A DNA stretch of 6,894 nucleotides from an uncultured Holophagaceae bacterium. Its GTDB lineage: Bacteria; Acidobacteriota; Holophagae; Holophagales; Holophagaceae. The number at the start of each line of letters is the position of its first letter. The first letter of the stretch is position 1. A program made the position numbers and the translations under genes. Below the pieces are notes generated by a model. It was given only the letters and a program-made list of their open reading frames with translations, had not been told where the DNA came from and did not search any database. Location: positions 1-6,894 of the forward strand of contig CAIXHJ010000363.1 of NCBI GenBank assembly GCA_903919165.1. Reading direction: 5' to 3'. This document shows positions 1 through 5,994 of the stretch, piece after piece.

Positions 1-52
1 GCAGGACGAAGCGTATTCGAGCCTGGTCCTCAGGTAGTTTAATGACAGGTAC

Positions 53-56
53 AGGA
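53..56 (+). promoter_or_regulatory. Likely ribosome binding site of the MetX-like gene
   Basis: AGGA lies 7 nt before the GTG at 64. An in-frame TGA at 43-45 excludes any start further upstream, and no other ATG, GTG or TTG start lies between them in this frame. This is what decides the start. The match is short, so confidence is moderate. Confidence 0.45.
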
Positions 57-63
57 TGTTCGA

Positions 64-1161
64 GTGGAGGCAGCCCTGCTGGTCGAGAAAAAATCCCTGA
101 ACCTGTCACAAACCTTCGTCACCGAAGGCGGCGCCACCCTGTCATCGGCGCGGGTGGCCTACGAAGACTACGGCAACCCGAAGGGGCCGGTCATTCTCCT
201 CAACCATGGCGGGATTTCATCCAATCACGCCGCCGGCAAATACAGCGACGATGATCCTGCCACAGGCTGGTGGAATGGCCTCATCGGCCCCGGCAAGCCG
301 TTCGATACTGAGCAGTTCCGGATCCTTTCGATCAATACGTTGGGCGGCATGTACGGCACTTGCAGCCCGCTGAGCACCAACCCGCTGACCGGCCACCGCT
401 ATGGGCCCACCTTTCCGGCCATCACACTGCGCGACCAGGTGCGCTTCATCGCCGCCTTCCTCGACACCCTGGGCATCGAGCGCTTGTGGTGCATGGCTGG
501 ACCGTCCATGGGATCGCTCCACACCCTGACCTTCGCCGCCATGTACCCGCAGCGCCTCGACCGGGCCGTGGCCGTGGCAACCGCCGCCCGCATGACCGCC
601 TCCGGCATGGCCATGCACCATTTCATGATGAATGCGTTTCGTGCCGACCCCGATTTCCAGGACGGCTGGTATCCGCCAGGCCAGACGCTCGCCGCCGCCA
701 AATTGCTGTGGCAAGTGATCAGGCTCTATTAAACCAGCGAGCAACTGTACAAAGTGAGGTGTGCCGACAGCGTGCCGCACGGCCCCGGCGCGCAGATGGT
801 GCGCTCAGCAAAGACCGCGGAGTTCCTCTCCGCCGGGCTCGATGCAGGCATCGCGCCCTATGACCCCAACTGTTTCATCACCTCGCTTACTGCCATCAAC
901 ACACACGACCTCGGAGAAGGGTTCGCCACCCTCGAGGAGGGCGTGCGCCGCATCCAGTGCCCGTTGCTGCTCGTCAATATCGACAGCGACCATGAATTCC
1001 CGCCGTACGCTGCCGAGGAAATCGCCGGCATTCTCAATGCCGTCCGCCCGGCACAAGCCACGACCCGCCTCATCACCTCCATGTGGGGCCACCTCGGCTG
1101 CATCCACGAAACCGAACAACTCGGGAAGCACCTGCGCGAGTGGCTGCCAGGCGCTGATTGA
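64..1161 (+). pseudogene. MetX-like alpha/beta-hydrolase acyltransferase, interrupted by an in-frame stop
   Basis: The frame reads from GTG 64 to TGA 1159-1161, about 365 codons, the usual length of the homoserine O-acetyltransferase (MetX) family, but codon 223 (730-732) is TAA. Similarity continues in the same frame on both sides, so this is a nonsense change and not a frameshift. Seen before the stop: the WWNGLIGPGK and INTLGGMYG blocks typical of MetX relatives, the nucleophile elbow GPSMGS with Ser148, and ATAARMTASGMAMH. After the stop: DSDHEFPP with the likely triad Asp309, and MWGHLGC with the likely triad His343. MetX enzymes transfer an acetyl group from acetyl-CoA to homoserine in methionine synthesis. 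The variant elbow (GPSMGS, not GGSMGG) and GHLGC instead of GHDAF suggest a paralogue with another or unknown acyl substrate, so I give no gene symbol. The 222-residue product ending at the stop would lack Asp and His and should be inactive. A GTG at 754 could restart the C-terminal part, but it has no visible ribosome binding site. Cytoplasmic; no signal peptide. A sequencing error at one base is the main alternative. Confidence 0.8.
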
Positions 1162-1199
1162 GTTGATCCTTCCGGGCCTCTTGCAGGAGGACAGAGACA

Positions 1200-2140
1200 T
1201 TAATACTTTGCGACCATGGCCTTCAGCGTCTTGGCCAAGTGGTCCCGGAGCGCTTTCGGTTCAATCACGACCGCATCGGCCCCGAACTGCAGGATGAAGC
1301 GTGTCGGCCCGCTTAGCTCGGTGGCCTGGAGGCTCAGCAGCACGGTGCCGCCCTTTTCTTTGCGGACCGTGATGCCGGGCAGGGCGGGAGGCCCTTGTCG
1401 GGAATGAGGACGCGCCGGGTCAGCGCCTTCGACTCCTCGATGCGGGCCAGGCGGAAGTGCCGGGGTTCCTGCTTGGCGGGATCCCAGGCCAGCAGGAAGG
1501 CACCGCCGGAGAACACGTCGTGGGTCAACGTGAAGGGCACCACGGTGCGGGTGCTGGTGCGACTGGTGGAAGCGGCCTTGTAGGTCAGCTCCAGCTCGCG
1601 CGGGCCCTCGGGATGGCCCAGGGCCAGCAGCACCTGGGTGAGCATCTTCGTGTCGAGGGCCTGCTGGTCATCGGCGCCGCCGCGCACGCAGACCTGCGCC
1701 TGCAGGGCGTGGAAGAGGTCCCGGTCGCGGGTGCTGAGATGGCTGTCCGCCAGCTTGCGCAGGCCCTCCACCTGATCGAACCAGAGCTCCGTGGCCGTGC
1801 CCTCCAGGGCCATGAGGGCCACTTCCAGGGCCATCCTGGCGTGGGGTGTGATGCGGCTGTCCCAGTCAGGCGCCTTGACGAGGGTGAAGTGGATGAGGGC
1901 GGGTCGGCCTTCACGGGCCTTGCCGAAGCGGGCGCCCTGCTCCTCTAAAAGATGTATGGCCCGATCCACCGTTCGTACGGTCACACCGCCCAGCTTGCGA
2001 GATAGGCCCGCCTTGGCGATGCCGCGCTCCTCGGAGTCACGGATGGCCTCCAGCACCACCTGCAGCCGCTCGGGCTTCACCAGATGGCCGCCGTCGGGGC
2101 GGAGGGATTCGAGGACCTTGCGGGACGCGGTGCGGGCCAT
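1200..2140 (-). pseudogene. WYL-domain transcriptional regulator with a frameshift near its C-terminus
   Basis: From ATG 2140 the first ~252 codons encode a DeoR-like winged helix (residues ~25-85, with GLSRKLGGVTVRTVDRAIHL as the recognition region), a helical linker, and a WYL domain (~180-240) in which FLLAWD and FRLARIEES match the usual WYLxAxD and FRLDRI. That frame then becomes nonsense and stops at 1334. In another minus frame, positions ~1390 down to the TAA at 1202-1200 encode PALPGITVRK, VLLSLQATELSG, FILQFGADAVVIEPKALRDHL and KAMVAKY, a good C-terminal WCX extension. Restoring one C in the run at 1386-1388 (minus-strand CTCCCG to CTCCCCG) joins them into 313 residues, a normal family length. 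WYL proteins bind DNA and often sense nucleic-acid or nucleotide ligands; the target here is unknown. An in-frame TAG at 2164-2162 prevents a start further upstream. No good ribosome binding site is visible near ATG 2140 (the nearest AGGAG is 18 nt away), so a slightly later start is possible. The gene is convergent with the MetX-like gene, with only 38 bp between them. Confidence 0.83.
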
Positions 2141-2152
2141 GTGGGGTTTCGT

Positions 2153-2164
2153 TAGGAGCTCCTA
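2153..2164. repeat. 12-bp perfect palindrome upstream of the WYL gene
   Basis: TAGGAGCTCCTA is a perfect inverted repeat lying 12 bp upstream of the start of the WYL regulator. A near copy, TAGGAGGTCCTC (10 of 12 identical), stands at 2201-2212. Position and symmetry suit an operator, perhaps for autoregulation, but binding is inferred only. Confidence 0.4.
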
Positions 2165-2200
2165 GGACTGGTCAGTGATTGTCCAGGGCAAGGGAATTGA

Positions 2201-2212
2201 TAGGAGGTCCTC
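2201..2212. repeat. Imperfect second copy of the 12-bp palindrome
   Basis: TAGGAGGTCCTC differs at two positions from the palindrome at 2153-2164 and keeps its own 4-bp arms, GAGG and CCTC, around a central T. It sits in the gap between the adenylation-like gene and the WYL gene, 48 bp start-to-start from the first copy (between four and five helical turns). Function is unproven. Confidence 0.3.
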
Positions 2213-2265
2213 AGTCTTCGGTCTTCAGTACCCAGGCCCTCCCGTCCCGAGGATCTATAGATGCG

Positions 2266-2883
2266 CTAGGATCGCCAGAAATCCAGGAATGGTGCGGCAT
2301 CCCAGGCCAGCGGGGCTGTCCGGAACCGGGCGAGCCGGGGGGGAGGCGGCGAGGTCGGTGCATCAAGAACGGCATGAGCGCCGGCGTACAGGACACTCCA
2401 GAGGGCGGCGCGCACTGGGGCTTCTCCGATTCGCGCCAGGGGCAGGTCGACCTGTGTGGCATGGTCCCAACCGAGTTCGACATTGAGACGGCGGAGCCGC
2501 GTCATGACTTCGCCCTGGTCCAAGCCGGAGGTGAATGGCGTGGATGCCTGCACCACCTGCTCCCGGGCATGGTAGGGTCCCCGCCCGTTCTCGTCATTGA
2601 AGCGCGGTCCGCCCAGCACCTCCGGTGGCACCGCCTGACCTGCCGGATCCCAGGCCAGGCCAGAAGCAGCGGTGGCCATCTCGGCAGCCCAATCCCAGGC
2701 CGTTCCAGTGGCGCTGAACAATACGGGGCGTGATTCGATGGCCAGCAGTCCAAGGGCGACGCCCTCGACCCGATTCCGAAGCTGGGCGTAGCTCAATGTT
2801 TCCCAGCCGGGGGCTGTGAGTGCCGGCCGCTCCTGGAGGCGGGCGGCACGCTGGATGAGGAGATCCCGCAGGGTCTGGGCCAT
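2266..2883 (-). CDS. Short AMP-binding (adenylation-domain-like) protein, half length and degenerate
   Basis: 205 residues from ATG 2883. The N-terminus (TLRDLLIQRAARLQERPAL, then ETLSYAQLRNRVEGVALGL, residues 4-46) is what adenylate-forming acyl-CoA/ACP ligases show at their start. Residues 117-126 (FTSGLDQGEV) align with the P-loop consensus [YF]TSG[ST]TGxPKG but have lost the second half, including Lys. Residues 138-173 (LGWDHATQV through ALWSVLYAGAHAVLD) match the segment after the P-loop. The protein then ends. The family usually has about 500 residues, so the ATP-ribose Asp region, the hinge and the mobile C-terminal domain are missing, and the 125 bp that follow do not encode them. It is either a remnant or a retained non-catalytic paralogue; the frame is clean, with no internal stop. 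A TTG 66 bp upstream (2949) opens the same frame, but the AGGAGG before it is only 1 nt away, so I prefer the ATG. No clear ribosome binding site is seen for that ATG. It lies upstream of the WYL gene on the same strand and is divergent from the lipoprotein gene. Confidence 0.68.
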   Translation of the reverse strand: MAQTLRDLLIQRAARLQERPALTAPGWETLSYAQLRNRVEGVALGLLAIESRPVLFSATGTAWDWAAEMATAASGLAWDPAGQAVPPEVLGGPRFNDENGRGPYHAREQVVQASTPFTSGLDQGEVMTRLRRLNVELGWDHATQVDLPLARIGEAPVRAALWSVLYAGAHAVLDAPTSPPPPRLARFRTAPLAWDAAPFLDFWRS

Positions 2884-3035
2884 GGACGCGGCCAGTATCG
2901 CAAGACGAGGGGTTGGGGCGGGCCCAAAAAGAACCTGTGGATCAACCAACCCTCCTCAGGGCGGGTCAGAGGGAAAGTCCAGTCATCCTTCCACCCTTCC
3001 GGAGTCCAGCTCCAATCCCCGACATGGAGGCCTGT
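2884..3035. other. Divergent intergenic region
   Basis: This 152-bp gap separates the start of the adenylation-like gene (-) from the start of the lipoprotein gene (+), so it should hold promoters for both. I could not pick out a convincing -35/-10 pair on either strand. On the minus strand it contains an AGGAGG just before a TTG (2949), an alternative but badly spaced start of the adenylation-like gene. Confidence 0.5.
3026..3030 (+). promoter_or_regulatory. Ribosome binding site of the lipoprotein gene
   Basis: GGAGG lies 5 nt before ATG 3036. It decides the start: the frame is open further upstream (to 2913), but only the ATG at 3036 puts a signal peptide at the N-terminus. An ATG at 3024 overlaps this site and is therefore unlikely. 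Confidence 0.8.
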
Positions 3036-4745
3036 ATGCGTCTCACCACCCACTCGCTGACCCCCCTGGCCCTGCCGGCTGGCCTCACCATCCTGGCTCT
3101 GCTCACCGCCTGCGGCGGAAGCAGTTCCTCAAGCTCTGCCGGCGTCGTGGCACCTCCCACGGGAACGGCCAATGTCCTCATCACCGACGCCCCTTCCGAC
3201 GACTGGAGCACCATCCAGGTGCAGGTTACGAAGGTCACGCTGGTTCATCAGGAGGATCACGCCAAAGAAGAGATCGCCTTCAGCGGCAATGCCACCATCA
3301 ACCTGATCGACATGGACAGCATCGGCGATCTGCTGGCGGCGGCCCAGATTCCCGTCGGCAACTACGACCAGATGAAGGTGTCCATCAATACTGACCCCGC
3401 CACCATGAGCATCATCCCCGAAGGAAGCTCAACACCCGTACCCTCCAGCCAGATCCACGTGTTGGGCAACGGCGTCATTCCCGTGGCCATCAGTCCGGTC
3501 CTGTCGGTCACCTCGGGCGGGAGCCATGCCGTCCAGGTGGATTTCGACCTGGACCATCCCCTCTTCATCAACCAGACGCCCGCCGGGGACGTGGTGATCA
3601 ACTTCCAGCTCAAGTTCAGGCCCAACCCTTCCGCCCTGCACCTGATCCAGCTGCACCGCAACGTGGGTAGCATCACAAGCCTCGGCACCCCAGCAGGCAC
3701 TTTCCTGATGCGGACGAGGTACGGCCACAACCTCACGCTCACCACGGACCTGAACACGCTGTTCTACGATGTGGACAACCGCCCCTTCACCGCCGGGAAA
3801 TTCCCCGACCTGGCCGCCACGGACGCGGTGATGGTCGCCTCCCGCCTGCAGGATGACGGCAGCCTCTACGCCGTGCGGGTCTGGTACTGCACGGCCGCCA
3901 ACGCCGCCAACCTGCCCATCGCGAACTGGTCTCCCGAAGGCCACGTGGTGAGTGTGAACACCATCAACAACAGCATGCTCGTGGACAATGCCGACGGACA
4001 TCCACGCCTCGTCGATATCGACGCCGATACGGTTTTCACTTTCCAGCAGAACACTGCCATCGGAACTGGCCAGTCTTACCTCGCCAGCGTGCGCCACGGG
4101 TTCAAGGTCACCGTCGATGTGAAGAATCCCCTCGCCGTGCCCATGCATGCCAGCACGGTGAACATCGAACGGGCCATGGACGGCGGGTACATCGACAGTT
4201 CCACCACTGTCACCAGCCTCACCTACGGCCAGGCGTACCTGAACAACTTCCGCCACTACGCCTACAGCCCGACCTTCAGCTGGTGGGACTATGCCCAGCC
4301 CACCACAGCCTCCACGAGCGTTCCTGCCTTCGTGGCCGCACTGACGGGAGCAGGCACCACCCGCGTAATGGGCATCAGCAGCCTGACCTGGGACACCGGC
4401 ACCCTTCTCTGGGATGCAAGCACGGCCATTCTCCTGCCCGTCCGCCTGCCCCTGGCCACCATCGTGAAGAACTACGATGCCACGGCCGGGACCATGCAGA
4501 TCTCCTATACCGATCTCATCACCAACAGTACCGTGACCAAGACCATCAATCTCACATCGGCTGCGGGGGGAGGGCAGACCCTGGTGATGAAGATCGACAA
4601 CCAGAACGGTGTGATTTCCTCGGGGTTGGATGATCCCTCCAACTGGGCCACGGACCTCACCACCAGCGCCACCAGGGTGTGGCTCACCGTGGTGCCCAAT
4701 GCCGATGGCAGCCTGTCCGCCTACAGCGTGGTCGTCCTGGAATAG
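3036..4745 (+). CDS. DUF4382-containing lipoprotein
   Basis: 569 residues. Residues 1-26 form a lipoprotein signal peptide: a short polar start with one Arg, a hydrophobic stretch (LALPAGLTILALL) and the lipobox LTAC with Cys26 as the lipidated residue. A Gly/Ser tether (GGSSSSSS, 27-34) follows. Residues ~44-205 resemble the DUF4382 domain: ANVLITDAPSDDW at its start, VTKVTLV, INLIDMDSIGDLLA, and the IPVGNYDQMKVSI block typical of this family, ending near VVINFQLKF. The remainder is beta-rich and looks like two or more repeats of a small barrel-like unit (GSITSLGTPAGTF, then GHVVSVNTINNSM, then a region around GTMQISYTDL); DGSLYAVRVW and DGSLSAYSVV end two such units, reminiscent of DUF5666 domains. 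No enzyme motif is visible. The protein is predicted to be anchored in a membrane facing the periplasm or outside; its function is unknown. The gene stands alone, with a terminator directly after it. Confidence 0.85.
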   Translation: MRLTTHSLTPLALPAGLTILALLTACGGSSSSSSAGVVAPPTGTANVLITDAPSDDWSTIQVQVTKVTLVHQEDHAKEEIAFSGNATINLIDMDSIGDLLAAAQIPVGNYDQMKVSINTDPATMSIIPEGSSTPVPSSQIHVLGNGVIPVAISPVLSVTSGGSHAVQVDFDLDHPLFINQTPAGDVVINFQLKFRPNPSALHLIQLHRNVGSITSLGTPAGTFLMRTRYGHNLTLTTDLNTLFYDVDNRPFTAGKFPDLAATDAVMVASRLQDDGSLYAVRVWYCTAANAANLPIANWSPEGHVVSVNTINNSMLVDNADGHPRLVDIDADTVFTFQQNTAIGTGQSYLASVRHGFKVTVDVKNPLAVPMHASTVNIERAMDGGYIDSSTTVTSLTYGQAYLNNFRHYAYSPTFSWWDYAQPTTASTSVPAFVAALTGAGTTRVMGISSLTWDTGTLLWDASTAILLPVRLPLATIVKNYDATAGTMQISYTDLITNSTVTKTINLTSAAGGGQTLVMKIDNQNGVISSGLDDPSNWATDLTTSATRVWLTVVPNADGSLSAYSVVVLE

Positions 4746-4762
4746 CAAGGCTTGTCACGCTA

Positions 4763-4790
4763 GAGAGCGGCGCCCCTGGGCGCCGCTCTC
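4763..4790. terminator. Strong hairpin terminator between convergent genes
   Basis: GAGAGCGGCGCCC (4763-4775) pairs perfectly over 13 bp with GGGCGCCGCTCTC (4778-4790) across a 2-nt gap, so the real loop is probably 4 nt. It starts 17 bp after the lipoprotein stop. The following CTTGTTG is only a weak T-tract on +, and the minus side has none. Its place between convergent genes suggests it serves both directions. Confidence 0.75.
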
Positions 4791-4830
4791 CTTGTTGAGC
4801 GCAGCTGCGGTGCGATCCAACAAGGGTGGA

Positions 4831-5994
4831 TCAGGCCCAGGCGGTGATCGCCCCTACATTGAAGCTGGGGTGCTTATCCATGAGGGGCCGGGGCGGGGGG
4901 ATGGATTCGATGTTGCGGAAGCCGGCGTGCGCCAGGGCGTCTACCCAGGCTTCGGGTGTGAGGAAGCCGTGGACGGGGCGCCAACGGGGGTCCAACTCCA
5001 CGTCCGTGAAGCTCCGGATGAAGGAGAAGAAAAATTCCTGGTAGACGGGGTGCTCCAGGGATGACTTGAGGCATTCGCCCAGGATCAGCCTGCCTCCCAG
5101 CCGGAGCCGGCTCCGCAGATCCAGGAGCACCGCCTCCAGGTTCTGGGCCACGTGGACCACGTTGATGCCGATGAGAACGTCCAGGCTCTCCGCCGCGATG
5201 CCCTGGTCTCCCAAGGGGCGATTCAGGTCCAGGGCTTGAAAGGTGAGGGGCAGCCCGGGCGCGATGAATTTCAGATCCCGCTGGGCCCGGCGGAGGAAGG
5301 TCGGCGCCACATCCGTGAACCGGTACTCCGCGATGCGGGAGATCCACCCCTCTTCCGCGCCCTGTCTGGCCACGAGCTGGGCGAAGGACCCCGCCCCCGC
5401 GCCCAGTTCCAGGACCCGGGTGCCCGGGGTCAGGTCCTGTCGGAGGGCCAGCAGGGTGAGCAGATTGTTGGGGAAGTAGCCTAGATTCTCATTACGGAAG
5501 TAGGTCAGCCACAGGGGGAACAGGGCCAGGTCGAAGAGCAGGCCCTCGCCCGCCTTCCCCTCCGTGAAGAAGGGTTGGATGTGCGATCTCACCCCGTCCA
5601 GCAGATCGAAGTTGACGCCATGGCCGGGGGCCTCGATCTCCACGGCTTCACGGATGCCAGCGAGATCCAGGTCCGGACCGCCCTTCAGGATGAAGCTCTC
5701 GCCTTCCCGGGAAAGCAGGTCCTCCGTAACGAGGAAGGGCAGCATCCAGGCCAGGGGTTTGCGGGCTTGCTCCGGCAGTCCCCTGCAGAGGTCATCCAGG
5801 GTGGTGCCTGAACGGAGCCTGGCCTCCCAGCCCAGATCGAAGAGCAGGAGCAGGCAGGTGCGGGCGGTGTACAGGGCCGAGGCCCGGTGCATCACCAGGA
5901 AGGGCCGGGTGAACAGCCGCGCGATCTCCGGCCCCTGCGGCCCCAACAGGTCAAGGCTGGGCGGAGCCTCAATGGGACCGAAGGGCTGGGTCAT
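4831..5994 (-). CDS. Class I SAM-dependent methyltransferase
   Basis: 387 residues. An N-terminal helical/winged-helix-like part (~35-105, with TTLDDLCRGLPEQARKPLAWM) resembles the dimerisation region of small-molecule methyltransferases. The Rossmann core begins at motif I, VLELGAGAGSF (194-204), which binds the methionine part of SAM. FTDVAPTFLRRA (226-237) is the motif II region, with Asp228 in the place of the acidic ribose-binding residue. LDVLIGINVVHVAQNL (271-286) and LRLGGRLILGE (297-307) are the later core strands. The C-terminal part (residues ~309-350, with PVYQEFFFSFIRSFTD and FLTPEAWVDALAHAGF) recalls methyltransferase domains of the type-12 group, including those in polyketide synthases. 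The substrate cannot be read from the sequence. Cytoplasmic; no signal peptide. The ATG at 5994-5992 shares one base with the stop of prs (TGATG), so translation is probably coupled to prs, and there is no separate promoter space. It converges on the lipoprotein gene. Confidence 0.85.
   Translation of the reverse strand: MTQPFGPIEAPPSLDLLGPQGPEIARLFTRPFLVMHRASALYTARTCLLLLFDLGWEARLRSGTTLDDLCRGLPEQARKPLAWMLPFLVTEDLLSREGESFILKGGPDLDLAGIREAVEIEAPGHGVNFDLLDGVRSHIQPFFTEGKAGEGLLFDLALFPLWLTYFRNENLGYFPNNLLTLLALRQDLTPGTRVLELGAGAGSFAQLVARQGAEEGWISRIAEYRFTDVAPTFLRRAQRDLKFIAPGLPLTFQALDLNRPLGDQGIAAESLDVLIGINVVHVAQNLEAVLLDLRSRLRLGGRLILGECLKSSLEHPVYQEFFFSFIRSFTDVELDPRWRPVHGFLTPEAWVDALAHAGFRNIESIPPPRPLMDKHPSFNVGAITAWA

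Noticed and set aside
1..41. Tail of an upstream + strand gene (for example a frame ending in TAG at 35-37 or TAA at 40-42)
   Set aside because: Only about a dozen codons are visible in either frame and neither resembles anything I recognise, so no gene can be supported.
217..780. 187-codon minus-strand frame opposite the MetX-like gene
   Set aside because: Gly- and His-rich composition typical of an antisense shadow; it spans the stop codon region only because the other strand is free of stops.
754..1161. Separate gene for the C-terminal half of the MetX-like protein
   Set aside because: It is the same frame as the N-terminal half and continues the family alignment without a gap. The GTG at 754 has no ribosome binding site, so a single interrupted gene explains it better.
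1162..1199. Possible terminator between the convergent MetX-like and WYL genes
   Set aside because: No inverted repeat of useful length and no T-tract is visible in these 38 bp.
1380..1395. Programmed -1 ribosomal frameshift in the WYL gene
   Set aside because: No X-XXY-YYZ slippery heptamer and no obvious stimulator. A lost C in a C-run is a simpler explanation.
2253..2262. Palindrome ATCTATAGAT next to the stop codon of the adenylation-like gene
   Set aside because: A perfect 10-bp palindrome without G/C stem strength, spacing loop or T-tract. Not supported as a terminator or operator.
2179..2733. 184-codon + strand frame opposite the adenylation-like gene
   Set aside because: Low-complexity product without family resemblance. 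The minus strand in the same place shows clear adenylation-domain similarity.
3429..4748. 439-codon minus-strand open frame opposite the lipoprotein gene
   Set aside because: It is a mirror of the GC-rich codon bias of the lipoprotein gene. The product is rich in Gly, His and Val, has no recognisable domain, and the + strand frame has a ribosome binding site, signal peptide and known domain.
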